Positions 34,330 to 41,487 of a DNA stretch of 41,487 nt are shown here, piece by piece. Under the pieces are notes generated by a model. That model did not search any database. It had not been told where the DNA came from and worked only from the letters and a program-made list of their open reading frames with translations. The position numbers were made by a program, and so were the translations under genes. Positions within the stretch are counted from its first letter, which is position 1. The number at the start of each line of letters is the position of its first letter. The stretch is from Akkermansiaceae bacterium (GTDB lineage: Bacteria > Verrucomicrobiota > Verrucomicrobiia > Verrucomicrobiales > Akkermansiaceae): NCBI GenBank assembly GCA_013001695.1, contig JABDMC010000120.1:1-41487 (forward strand), read 5' to 3'.

Positions 34330-35145
34330 ATGCCCCGCCGCCGGAAAACAGACCATGGAGGAGTGTCCCTCTTCCCCTTCATGAGCATTCTCGCGAGTCT
34401 CATCGGCGTGCTCACCCTGCTCATCAGCGTCAACATGATCATCAAGGAGAAGGAGCGGGATGACCTCACCCAGGAGGAATTCGACCGCGCCAAGCTCAAC
34501 CAGACGCTCAAGACGCGGATTGCGAAGCTCGAGAAGGACCTGCAGAAGCTCGAGGAGCAGGTCAAGAAGGAGAAGACCACCACCGTGGAGCTCATGAAGC
34601 TCAAGGAGCGGGAGATCGCCCTGCGCAAGAAGCTGGAGGAGATCGCGAAGGCGAAGGACCCGAAGCAGACCGACGCCGAACTCCAGAAGATCCTCGAGAA
34701 CCTCGAGATCGAAACCAAGGCGCTGGTGAGCGGCCAGCCCCCGCTGACCAAGAGGCGCGATGAGCTCCTGGCCGAGCTCAAGCGGATGCAGACGCCCCCG
34801 AAGGACGCCGAGCGCGTCGTGATCCGGCCGGGCGGGGTCGGGTCACGGACCGCCCGGAACATCTTCTTCGTGGAGTGCAACTCGACGGGCATCGTGATCC
34901 GGCAGGAGGACGCCGAACCGGTTCCGGTGCCGACCGGGGCGATCACGAAGAACGACGCCTACGGGGACTTCCTCGAGAAGGTCAAGAAGACCCGCGACTC
35001 GATGGTCCTCTTCCTCGTCCGGAAGGCCGGCAACACCGCCTACCTGTGGGCGGCGGGCCACGCCGAAACGCAATTTGAAGTGAACACCGGCAAGCTGCCC
35101 GTCCCGAAGGACGGGGAGATCGACCTCTCCCTCTTCGACCTCTGA
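34330..35145 (+). CDS. ExbD/MotB-like subunit lacking a membrane aspartate
   Basis: This is a 271-aa single-pass protein. The N-terminus is basic and cytosolic (MPRRRKTD), then a membrane helix from about Phe15 to Ile38 (FPFMSILASLIGVLTLLIS), then a long charged coiled coil (about 40-155), then a periplasmic domain (about 176-271, NIFFVECNSTGIVIRQ and FLVRKAGNTAYLWAAGHAE). The layout is that of ExbD/TolR/MotB-type partners of the channel gene just upstream. In ExbD the membrane helix contains a conserved proton-carrying Asp; here the equivalent FMSILAS stretch has Ser and no Asp in the helix. It overlaps no gene and is separated from the next one by 6 bp. Molecular load unknown. Confidence 0.82.
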   Translation: MPRRRKTDHGGVSLFPFMSILASLIGVLTLLISVNMIIKEKERDDLTQEEFDRAKLNQTLKTRIAKLEKDLQKLEEQVKKEKTTTVELMKLKEREIALRKKLEEIAKAKDPKQTDAELQKILENLEIETKALVSGQPPLTKRRDELLAELKRMQTPPKDAERVVIRPGGVGSRTARNIFFVECNSTGIVIRQEDAEPVPVPTGAITKNDAYGDFLEKVKKTRDSMVLFLVRKAGNTAYLWAAGHAETQFEVNTGKLPVPKDGEIDLSLFDL

Positions 35146-35151
35146 CGACCC

Positions 35152-36264
35152 ATGGCCCGCCGATCCAAAGTCTCCGGAGACGCCGTCAACCTGGACTCCC
35201 TGATGGACGCCCTCACCAACGTGGTGGCGGTGCTCATCCTCGTCCTGATTCTCGTCCAGACCGAGGTGACCCAGAAGGTGGCGGAATTCTTCGAGAACCT
35301 CGAACCGGCCACCCCCGAGCAGGTCGAAGCGGCCCAGGAAAAGCTCGAGGAACTCCGGGAGCAGGAGGAACAGCGCCGGGACCTCCTCAAGGAGGATCCG
35401 CCCACGCCCCAGCAGATCGAGGAGGAAAAGCGCAAGCTGGCCCTGCTCGAGAAGAACGTGAAGCTCGACGAGACGCTCCTCATCGAGCTCGAGAAGCTCC
35501 GCAAGCTGGAGAAGGAGGCCCGCGAGAAGCGCGACGTCGAGTTGAAGGAAACGAACATCCTGCAGGAAGAGATCGCGAAGCTCGAGGCCCGGATCGACAC
35601 CACGCCGGACCTTTCGGCGGCTCCGCCAACGGTGGTCACCATCCCGAACAGCCGTCCCATCCCGTCGAATGCCAAGGTCTATTACGCTATCGTCCGCGGG
35701 AACCGGGTGCACTTCATCGACCCGCACACGCCGGCCGAGATGTTCTACGATGAACTCAAGGACAACCGGCGCGAGTTGTACCTCGAGCGCATCAAGGCCA
35801 AGGGGGCGGACATCCAGGTGTATAACCACCAGAAGACCCGCGATCATTTCAAGGACTTCGACTTCAAGAACGGCCGCGACCAGAAGGTCGTCATCACCAG
35901 CATCCCGACGCACAAGTATCTGGCGCTCGACATCATCCCCGATCTGAAGAACGGCGGCACCTCCCTGGAGGAGCTGGAAGCGCCCGACAACCGCTTCATC
36001 GGCATTCTCAAGACGCTGCGGAACGACCGGAAGAACGTGCTCTTTTTCCGGGTCCACCCCGACAGCTTCAACACCTACCTCGTGGCCCGCGCCCTGGCCG
36101 ACAAGGCCGGGGTCCCCGCGGGCTGGGAGGTCCACACCAACCCGATGTTCCGGCACATGCTCACCGAGGTGGAGGTGAACCGCCTCAAGAAGCCGGACCC
36201 GCCGGACCCGAATGCTCCCAAGCCTCCGGCCCGGCCGCCGAGGATCGGGCCCAAGCTCGATTGA
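35152..36264 (+). CDS. ExbD/MotB-like subunit with membrane aspartate
   Basis: This is a 370-aa single-pass protein and the third gene of the motor operon. Its N-terminus (NLDSLMDALTNVVAVLILVLILV) has the ExbD pattern: Asp15 and Asp19 at the start of the membrane helix (Asp19 aligns best with the proton-carrying Asp of ExbD). A long coiled coil follows (about 45-150, LEKEAREKRDVELKET). The C-terminal globular domain (about 173-345) has VYYAIVRGNRVHFIDPHTP, VLFFRVHPDSFNTYLVARALADKAG and VPAGWEVHTNP; its strand order resembles the end of the preceding protein (IFFVEC then VLFLVRK and AYLW), so the two C-domains are probably related. The tail is proline-rich and basic. It converges with the DUF1501 gene 21 bases downstream. 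Confidence 0.83.
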   Translation: MARRSKVSGDAVNLDSLMDALTNVVAVLILVLILVQTEVTQKVAEFFENLEPATPEQVEAAQEKLEELREQEEQRRDLLKEDPPTPQQIEEEKRKLALLEKNVKLDETLLIELEKLRKLEKEAREKRDVELKETNILQEEIAKLEARIDTTPDLSAAPPTVVTIPNSRPIPSNAKVYYAIVRGNRVHFIDPHTPAEMFYDELKDNRRELYLERIKAKGADIQVYNHQKTRDHFKDFDFKNGRDQKVVITSIPTHKYLALDIIPDLKNGGTSLEELEAPDNRFIGILKTLRNDRKNVLFFRVHPDSFNTYLVARALADKAGVPAGWEVHTNPMFRHMLTEVEVNRLKKPDPPDPNAPKPPARPPRIGPKLD

Positions 36265-36285
36265 CCGGCCCGCGGCTGGCCCGGA

Positions 36286-37728
36286 TCAGGCGATGAGCTC
36301 CGGAATGATTTGCCCGCCGAACTGCGAGAGCTGCTTGTAGCGGCCGGCGTGGAAGTAGGTGAGCTTGTTGTCGTCGAGGCCGAGGAGGTGCAGGAGGGTG
36401 ACGTGGACGTCGCGGATGGGGTGCGCGCAATCGACGGCCATGGCGCCGAGTTCGTCGGTGGCGCCGACCACGCCGGGTTTCACGCCGCCGCCGGCGAAGA
36501 GCATCGTCATGGCGTCGATGTTGTGCCCGCGGCCGAGCGAGTATACGCCGCCGCGCCGGTTGTTGTCGGGGGTGCGGCCGAACTCGCCGGTCCAGATGAC
36601 GAGGGTGTCGTCGAGCATGCCGCGCTGCTTGAGATCCCTGATGAGGGCCGCCATCGGCTGGTCGACGCTCCGGATGCGGGCGGAGTGGCCGCGCTCGAGG
36701 TAGTCGTGGCTGTCCCAGCCGCCGGAGAAGATCTGCACGAAGCGGACCCCCTCTTCCACCATGCGGCGGGCCATGAGGCACTGCCTTCCGAAGTCGGCGG
36801 TCTCCTTCCGGTTCATGCCGTACATCTCGCGGATGTATTCGGGTTCGCTTTTCAGGTCGATGACGTCCGGCACCTCCATCTGCATGCGGTAGGCGAGCTC
36901 GTAGGACTCCATGCGGGCCGCGAGGTCGGCGTGCTCGGGGTGGTTCGCGGCGTGCCGGGCATTCATGAACGCCAGGGCGTCGAGCGTCTTGCGCTGGTGC
37001 TGGCGCGACTTCCACGGTTGCGACTGGAGGTCGAGGATCGGCGATCCCTGCGGGCGCAGGCGCGTGCCCTGGTAGTGGGCGGGGAGGAAGCCGTTCGACC
37101 AGTTCCGCGAGCCGCCCTGCGGGAGGGCGAGTTCGGTCATCACGACGTAGCCGGGGAGGTTCTGATTGACGCTGCCCAGCCCGTAGGTTGCCCATGCCCC
37201 GAGGGCCGGGTCGGCGCCGAGGCGGCTGCCGGTGTTCATGTGGAAGAGGGCCTCGGGGTGGTTCAGCGACTCGGCCTGGCAGCCGCGGAAGTTGCACAGT
37301 TCATTGGCCACTTCCGGGTCGGCGAGGAACTTCCACTGGTCGCACATCTCGATGCCGGTGTCGCCGACCTTGCGGAACTTGAACGGGCTGCCGACATAGA
37401 ACTGGAAGGTTCCGGCGGCGAGGCCACGGTCGTTCTTCGATTCGGTCTTGTGGAGTTCGTTGAGCTTCGGCTTCGGGTCGAAGGTGTCCATGTGGCCCGG
37501 GCCGCCTTCCATGAAGAGCATGATGACATTCCTGGCGCGCGCCGGGAGCATCGGCCGCTTCGGGGCAAGCGGACCCGCCTCCGCCATGGCGCCGGCAGGC
37601 AGGCTCTCCCTGGCGAGGAGGCTGGTCATGGCGACGGACCCGAGCGAGGCGCCGAGGCCGTAAAGGGCCTGGCGCCGGGAGAGCACCGCTGATGCCCGCT
37701 GATGAGCGCTGATGTTTGTTTCAGTCAT
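36286..37728 (-). CDS. DUF1501 protein, Tat-exported, sulfatase-like fold
   Basis: This is a 480-aa protein from ATG 37728. The N-terminus has a twin-arginine signal (SRRQALYGLGASLGSVAM, Arg18-Arg19). The DUF1501 domain (alkaline-phosphatase/sulfatase-like) follows, with GGPGHMDTFDPKP at residues 75-87 and the usual GGWDSHDYLERGH, VIWTGEFGRTPDNNRRGG and HAGRYKQLSQFGG segments. Its partner is normally PSD1 (DUF1549/DUF1553), which precedes it here but is separated by the GxxExxY unit. Codons 6-16 are part of a 31-bp inverted repeat, so the sequence NISAHQRASAV is repeat-derived; a GTG at codon 15 (37686) would give a shorter Tat signal starting (V/M)LSRRQ. Its role, with PSD1, is generally thought to be in extracellular polymer metabolism, but the reaction is unknown. 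Confidence 0.93.
   Translation of the reverse strand: MTETNISAHQRASAVLSRRQALYGLGASLGSVAMTSLLARESLPAGAMAEAGPLAPKRPMLPARARNVIMLFMEGGPGHMDTFDPKPKLNELHKTESKNDRGLAAGTFQFYVGSPFKFRKVGDTGIEMCDQWKFLADPEVANELCNFRGCQAESLNHPEALFHMNTGSRLGADPALGAWATYGLGSVNQNLPGYVVMTELALPQGGSRNWSNGFLPAHYQGTRLRPQGSPILDLQSQPWKSRQHQRKTLDALAFMNARHAANHPEHADLAARMESYELAYRMQMEVPDVIDLKSEPEYIREMYGMNRKETADFGRQCLMARRMVEEGVRFVQIFSGGWDSHDYLERGHSARIRSVDQPMAALIRDLKQRGMLDDTLVIWTGEFGRTPDNNRRGGVYSLGRGHNIDAMTMLFAGGGVKPGVVGATDELGAMAVDCAHPIRDVHVTLLHLLGLDDNKLTYFHAGRYKQLSQFGGQIIPELIA
37683..37713. repeat. Left inverted repeat of the GxxExxY unit
   Basis: Three CGCTGATG motifs at 37687, 37697 and 37707, with outer end GCACC. It overlaps codons 6-16 of the DUF1501 gene. 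Matches the reverse complement of 38211-38241 at 27/31 positions (differences at positions 12-14 and 24). Confidence 0.88.
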
Positions 37729-37796
37729 GGGAATCCAAATTGTATGGGAGTTTGGCGGGGTCAGAGAGGAAATCCGATAATCAACACGGGGTGTCT

Positions 37797-38204
37797 TCAG
37801 CGCATCTCCGGGTCGAGATGCTCGCGGATCACAAAACGCTTCCATTCGACTTCCTTGATGGGCCCGAAATTAACCAGGTAGCCGACGGGCATTCGTGTGA
37901 TGCGCATGTAGTTGAGGAGTTGGGCTTCGTGTTCCGGAGCCAGTGCGGATACGGATTTCAGCTCAACGACGATCTTTCCGAAGACCACGATGTCGGGGAT
38001 GTAGCGCTTCTTCAGTTCTTGTCCTTTGTAATAAACCCGCAGTCCCTGCTTTGGCTGGCACGGGATCCCCTGGGCCTTCAGTTCGAGTTCGAGGCTTTCC
38101 TGGTAAATCTCCTCGAGGAGGCCGCCGCCAAGATCGTTGTGGACCTCAAAAACAGCCCCCATCAAGTCGTAGCCTTCCTTGGCCAGTGGTTTCGTCGTGC
38201 TCAT
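37797..38204 (-). CDS. GxxExxY family protein (PD-(D/E)XK nuclease fold)
   Basis: This is a 135-aa protein from ATG 38204; an in-frame ATG at 38222 inside the right repeat would add six residues. The name-giving motif is Gly28-Leu-Leu-Glu31-Glu-Ile-Tyr34 in the first helix, followed by LELELKAQGIPC. A PD-(D/E)XK core is visible: Pro70-Asp71 in YIPDIVVFG, then Glu81-Leu-Lys83 in VVELKS, and a helix with AQLLNYMR. The length and motifs match the family (related to PDDEXK_3). The cellular role of the family is unknown; the fold suggests DNA cleavage or binding, which is not shown. The gene is visibly more A/T-rich than its neighbours and lies inside a unit bounded by inverted repeats, so it was probably acquired separately. 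It has the same orientation as the interrupted operon. Confidence 0.93.
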   Translation of the reverse strand: MSTTKPLAKEGYDLMGAVFEVHNDLGGGLLEEIYQESLELELKAQGIPCQPKQGLRVYYKGQELKKRYIPDIVVFGKIVVELKSVSALAPEHEAQLLNYMRITRMPVGYLVNFGPIKEVEWKRFVIREHLDPEMR

Positions 38205-38210
38205 TTCCTT

Positions 38211-38241
38211 ATCAGCGATCATCAGCGTCTATCAGCGGTGC
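38211..38241. repeat. Right inverted repeat of the GxxExxY unit
   Basis: Three ATCAGCG motifs at 38211, 38221 and 38231 (exact 10-bp period), outer end GGTGC. It begins 7 bases upstream of the preferred start codon of the GxxExxY gene. The PSD1 stop codon is at 38251-38253, only 9 bp beyond its outer end. Confidence 0.88.
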
Positions 38242-38250
38242 CTCTTCCCA

Positions 38251-41205
38251 TCAATACAGATAGATGAACTCATTCGAGTTGAACAGCACCAGGCAGAGGT
38301 CGGCGAGGGCTCTTGTGTCGGGGGGGACGTCGGCGGCGTGCGGGTCGGGGGTGTAGTTCTCGAAGGCCGGGAGGATCTCCTCGTACTCGAAGGTGTCGCC
38401 GGTGAATTCCTCGACGAGGGAACGGGTGATCCGGGTGGGGAACTCCGGGCGTTCGGGGCGGACGTCGCGGTGGTACTTCCGCATCTCGTTGACGTAGGCG
38501 ACAAGCCTGTCGAGTTCCTGCGGCGCGGGATTGCGGACGAAGGCGAGGCGCACGGCGCGCTTCACCTGATCCTCCAGCGTGTTGGCTTCCCTTTCGAGTC
38601 GCTGCGCGAAGGCGATGGAGCGGGCCGTGGCGACGTCGCTGTTCATGAGCGTGAAGGCCTGCGGCGAGACCGAGGCCGAGTCGCGGTCCGCGCACGAGTC
38701 ATTCGGGCTCGGCCGGTTGAAGGTTTCGAGGAACGGGTTCGCGAGGCCGCGCACCCGGTAGGCGTAGATGCTGCGGCGGTTGCGCTGCCCGGGGGTGGGC
38801 GACGGCTGGTAGGCGGGCGCGATCGAGAACTGGATCATGCGCGGCTGCAGGGCGACCTCCATGTTCATCTGCGGCCTGGCCGGCAGGCCCCCGGTATCCG
38901 GGTTCAGCTCGCCGGTGATCTTGAGGATGCCGTCGCGGATCTCCTCGGCGCTGAGGCGGCGGATCGGGAAAAAGGCGAAGAGGTCGTTGTCGGGGTCCTC
39001 GTTGGCGAGCTTCCCGTGTGCCGGGTGCCGGCCGGACTGCTGGTAGGTCTCCGACATCATAATGAGCTTGTGGAGGCGCCTGAACGTCCAGCCGTTCTCG
39101 ACGAAGTCGGCGGCCAGCCAGTCGAGCAGTTCCGGGTGGGTCGGCTTGGCGCCTTTCACGCCGAAGTTGTTCGGGTTCCCGGCGATCGGCTTGCCGAAGT
39201 GATACTGCCAGATGCGGTTCACGATGGATCGCGTGGTGAGTTGGTTGCGCGGGTCGGCGATCCACCTCGCGACGGCCAGCCGGCGGCCGTCGAGCTTGTC
39301 GGTGACGCCGTAGGGGTCGCCGCGCGGATTCTCGACCGGCACCCCGAGGGCGCTGAAGACGCCCGGGGTGACTTTCTCGCCCGGCGCGGTGAGCGCCCCC
39401 CCGCCGAGGATGCGGCTGTCGGGCCGCCAGTCGGCGTCGCCCCTGGTGTTGATCCGCAGCTTGCGGGCGTTGAGGCTCTTCGGATCGGGCCCGTTGTAGA
39501 CCGACTGCACCATCGGTTCGTAGCGCTCGAGGCGGCGCTTCCAGATCCACTCGTCCTGCTCGCGCACCTTGAGGCGGCCCTGCTCCTCGGGGCTCAAGCC
39601 GACATGGCGCGGCGGCTTTTCGTCGTCCGGGAGGGCCTTGCGGTCCGCGTGGGAGACGTACTCCTTGTTGTTCCGGCGGTACCACTCGCGGGCCGCGGAC
39701 TCGCGCTTCTCGCAGAGTTCCCGGCGCTTCTCGTCGGCAAACTCGTGAAGGCGCTTCGCCATCGCCCTGCTTTCCTTGAAGCCGTTGCGGTTCTCTTCGC
39801 CGAGGAAGGGGGCGGGACGCTCGGCGAGCTGGGTCGCGGCGAAGGCGGCATACATGCGGTAGTAGTCGCGCGCCGGAAGCGGGTCGAACTTGTGGTCGTG
39901 GCACTTGAAGCAGCGCATGGTGGTCGCCAGGAAGGTCTGGCCGACGGAATTGATGACATCGTCGATGTAGAGCTGGCGGGCTTCGGGGGCCTTCACCATG
40001 GCGGGATCCCACGGTCCCATCCGGAGGAAGGAGCTCGCCACGAGCATCTCGGCTTCATCGGCATTGTACTGATCTCCCTTCTCGCGCGCCTCCTGGAACT
40101 TATTCCAGTCCTTGAGGCGCTTCCGCAGGGAGGCGTCGGCCAGCTCGTCGCCGGCGATTTGCTCGATGACGAACTCATTGTAGGGCTTGTCGTCGTTGAA
40201 GGCGCGGATGACGTAGTCGCGGTAGCGCCAGGCGTTGGACCGCTCGTAGTCGTTCGAAAAGCCGCCGGTGTCGGCGTAGCGGGCCACGTCGAGCCAGTGC
40301 TGCGCCCAGCGCTCGCCGTAACGCGGGCTTTCCAGGAGGCGGTCGAGGAGGTCGCTCCATGCCGTCGCCGGGTCCCCCTCCCAGGCGAGGGCGAACTCGC
40401 GGACTTCCTTCGGGGTCGGCGGCAGGCCGGTGAGGTCCCAGGTGGCGCGGCGAATGAGCGTCGTGTAGCCCGCCCGCGGCGCGGGCTCGTAACCGGCGCT
40501 CTTCAGTTTCGTGCGGACGAAGGCATCGACGGGATTCGCGGTTCCGGGTAACTGCGGCTTGACCACCGGGCGGAACGCCCAGACGTCTTCCGGCTTGTAG
40601 CGGCGGTAGGTCCAGTCGTCGCTGAGTCCGCCGGAAGTCTCCACGAGGACGCCGTCCTCGGTGACCTCGCGCTGCCGTTCCGCGAGGCGGATGGTTTCCT
40701 GGGCGGCATCGTCCGGCCACGGGGCGCCGAGGTTGATCCATTGTTCAACGAGGGCGATCTGCTCCTCGGTGAGGCGGTCGTTCTCCTTCGGCGGCATCTC
40801 GAAGTCGGGGTCCTCCCACTTGATGGCGGTGATGAGGAAGCTCTTCGAGGCGTCGCCCGGGACGAGGAGGTCGTCGATGAACTCGCCGCCCTTCAGGATC
40901 GCCTCGCGGGTCCGCATGTCGAGGCCGCCCTTGAACTCCTCCTCGCCCGTCTTCGGGTCGATCCCGTGACACACCATGCACTTATCGGCGAGGAGCGGCT
41001 TGATCTTCAGCGTGAAGAGGCGGTCCCCCTGCGCCAAGGCTTCGGAGGCCGAGTCCCCCTCGCCGGGCCCGGCGGGTAGTTCCTCCTTGGCCACCGCTAC
41101 GGTGGACAAGGAGGCCAGGAGCAGGAAGAGGGAGAGCGGGTGTTTCCTCGCGTTGGTGGAAAAAAAGCCCCGGCAGCGGCGAGATATCCCAGCCGCGGGT
41201 GCCAA
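38251..41205 (-). CDS. PSD1/DUF1549-DUF1553 protein with planctomycete cytochrome c domain
   Basis: This is about 984 aa if read from a TTG at 41205; the true start is uncertain. The frame is open upstream to an ATG at 41439 and beyond, but that part reads through palindromic repeats and has no coding character. A signal segment (HPLSLFLLLASLSTVAVAKEE) lies soon after the TTG. Then come a PSCyt1-type domain with a heme-binding-like CMVCH (about residue 76), DUF1549 (PSCyt2, about 226-430; FVRTKLKSAGYEPAPRA, RRATWDLTGLPPTPKEV, RYGERWAQHWLDVARYAD), a second CxxCH (CFKCHDHKFDPLPARDYY, about residue 432), and DUF1553 (PSD1, about 639-900; RRLAVARWIADPRNQLTTRS, NRIWQYHFGKPIAGNPNNFG). It ends NSNEFIYLY. 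Such proteins are exported and co-occur with DUF1501; electron transfer or polysaccharide metabolism is suggested for the family. It precedes DUF1501 in the same direction, with the GxxExxY unit between. Confidence 0.9.
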   Translation of the reverse strand: MAPAAGISRRCRGFFSTNARKHPLSLFLLLASLSTVAVAKEELPAGPGEGDSASEALAQGDRLFTLKIKPLLADKCMVCHGIDPKTGEEEFKGGLDMRTREAILKGGEFIDDLLVPGDASKSFLITAIKWEDPDFEMPPKENDRLTEEQIALVEQWINLGAPWPDDAAQETIRLAERQREVTEDGVLVETSGGLSDDWTYRRYKPEDVWAFRPVVKPQLPGTANPVDAFVRTKLKSAGYEPAPRAGYTTLIRRATWDLTGLPPTPKEVREFALAWEGDPATAWSDLLDRLLESPRYGERWAQHWLDVARYADTGGFSNDYERSNAWRYRDYVIRAFNDDKPYNEFVIEQIAGDELADASLRKRLKDWNKFQEAREKGDQYNADEAEMLVASSFLRMGPWDPAMVKAPEARQLYIDDVINSVGQTFLATTMRCFKCHDHKFDPLPARDYYRMYAAFAATQLAERPAPFLGEENRNGFKESRAMAKRLHEFADEKRRELCEKRESAAREWYRRNNKEYVSHADRKALPDDEKPPRHVGLSPEEQGRLKVREQDEWIWKRRLERYEPMVQSVYNGPDPKSLNARKLRINTRGDADWRPDSRILGGGALTAPGEKVTPGVFSALGVPVENPRGDPYGVTDKLDGRRLAVARWIADPRNQLTTRSIVNRIWQYHFGKPIAGNPNNFGVKGAKPTHPELLDWLAADFVENGWTFRRLHKLIMMSETYQQSGRHPAHGKLANEDPDNDLFAFFPIRRLSAEEIRDGILKITGELNPDTGGLPARPQMNMEVALQPRMIQFSIAPAYQPSPTPGQRNRRSIYAYRVRGLANPFLETFNRPSPNDSCADRDSASVSPQAFTLMNSDVATARSIAFAQRLEREANTLEDQVKRAVRLAFVRNPAPQELDRLVAYVNEMRKYHRDVRPERPEFPTRITRSLVEEFTGDTFEYEEILPAFENYTPDPHAADVPPDTRALADLCLVLFNSNEFIYLY

Positions 41206-41400
41206 CCCGCGGACAGGACGGGAACAAAAGACAGAGAGCCCCGGGAGGGGCGAAGCAAAAAGGTATCGTGGGAGCAAGTGGTGAATCCGGCGGGTTGTGT
41301 CGCCCCTGCCGGGGCTCTGGAAATTTGGACCTCCATGTTCCGCGGGTTGGCACCCGCGGCTAAGATGTTTGGCCCCTGCCGGGGCGGTGCTTGGCCGGCC
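41182..41400. repeat. Palindromic repeat cluster at the 5' end of the PSD1 gene
   Basis: Two copies of CCGCGGGT-N4-ACCCGCGG lie at 41193-41212 and 41340-41359 (loops GCCA and TGGC, so the copies are inverted relative to each other). Around and between them are three GCCCC-N4-GGGGC hairpins (41238-41251, 41302-41315, 41372-41385). The cluster looks like a composite intergenic repeat and runs into the likely translation start of PSD1. Confidence 0.8.
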
Positions 41401-41447
41401 AGGATATGTTGCCGCCGGGGCTTGGGCATCGCGTTTCATGGTAGCAG

Positions 41448-41487
41448 TCAATTCGGCGACCCGGCGTCGTGCATCTCCTGGATTTCG
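41448..41487 (-). CDS. Possible 3' end of a gene upstream of PSD1 (partial)
   Basis: On the minus strand one frame enters from the window edge and reads EIQEMHDAGSPN before a TGA at 41450-41448. Twelve residues are too few to identify a family; the sequence looks like an ordinary C-terminus. If real, it is a same-direction gene ending just before the repeat cluster and would support a PSD1 start downstream of the repeats. Confidence 0.22.
   Translation of the reverse strand, partial: EIQEMHDAGSPN

Larger units (their letters stand above)
37683..38241. mobile_element. 559-bp unit: GxxExxY gene between 31-bp inverted repeats
   Basis: Terminal inverted repeats at 37683-37713 and 38211-38241 match at 27 of 31 positions when one is reverse-complemented. 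Both begin from the outside with GCACCGCTGAT and contain three CGCTGAT (ATCAGCG on the other strand) motifs at exactly 10-bp spacing: 37687, 37697, 37707 on the left and 38211, 38221, 38231 on the right. The only gene inside encodes a GxxExxY protein. The unit sits between PSD1 (stop 9 bp outside the right end) and DUF1501 (its first codons lie in the left end). No clear target-site duplication is visible. The mobile-element reading is inference. Confidence 0.6.

Noticed and set aside
33019-36264. Zorya-type anti-phage system, which also uses MotA/MotB-like ZorA and ZorB.
   Set aside because: There is no ZorC, ZorD or ZorE gene nearby, and there are two ExbD-like partners instead of one ZorB with a peptidoglycan-binding domain. 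The neighbours are a PQQ-like protein and DUF1501.
41097-41429. A 110-codon frame over the PSD1 5' region.
   Set aside because: It reads through the palindromic repeat cluster in another frame and overlaps the PSD1 signal peptide; composition is low-complexity.
1-41487. tRNA, rRNA, insertion-sequence transposase or phage integrase.
   Set aside because: None was recognised by reading; a dedicated tRNA search was not possible here.

Overview
The window is high-GC bacterial DNA that looks like a Verrucomicrobiota (PVC superphylum) chromosome. The evidence is the mix of families: giant secreted proteins with autotransporter-associated beta-strand repeats, a PEP-CTERM protein, YdjY, DUF6288, DUF1080, PQQ-like propellers, FG-GAP/ASPIC-UnbV proteins, and the planctomycete-type PSD1 (DUF1549/DUF1553) plus DUF1501 pair. 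Few genes have a clear Shine-Dalgarno sequence. No rRNA, tRNA, CRISPR array or transposase was recognised.

Layout. 1-9.3 kb holds a metzincin-type secreted protease with LamG domains, a TauE/SafE permease on the opposite strand, and a 1205-aa FG-GAP/ASPIC-UnbV protein. 9.3-10 kb is gene-free and packed with dispersed palindromic repeats. 10-21 kb holds a 1622-aa beta-helix protein (minus), a YdjY-domain protein (minus) and a 1596-aa DUF6288 fusion protein (plus). 21-21.3 kb is a six-copy tandem palindromic repeat. 21.3-25 kb holds a second FG-GAP/ASPIC-UnbV paralogue in opposite orientation. 25.3-32.8 kb carries shorter genes: DUF892 ferritin-like protein, two PQQ-like propellers, a small unknown protein, a second TauE/SafE permease, a DUF1579 protein, a PEP-CTERM protein and a DUF1080 protein. 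33-36.3 kb is a three-gene operon for a MotA/TolQ/ExbB-type ion-channel subunit and two different ExbD/MotB-like partners. 36.3-41.5 kb is a PSD1-DUF1501 operon split by a 559-bp unit that carries a GxxExxY nuclease-fold gene between inverted repeats.

How the genes fit together. Most encode exported proteins with propeller, beta-helix, LamG, PA14 or Ig-like modules, which suggests a cell that invests in surface or secreted proteins for binding and breaking down polymers. PSD1, DUF1501, DUF1080 and PQQ-like proteins are typical of this lifestyle in the PVC group. The three largest adhesin-like proteins end in a similar C-terminal cassette that could be a sorting or anchoring module.

The two best candidates for something undescribed are (1) the GxxExxY gene enclosed by 31-bp inverted repeats built from three ATCAGCG motifs at exact 10-bp spacing, which looks like a small mobile unit inserted in an operon, and (2) the three-gene motor, in which only one of the two ExbD-like subunits keeps the membrane-embedded aspartate and the channel subunit carries an N-terminal zinc ribbon.
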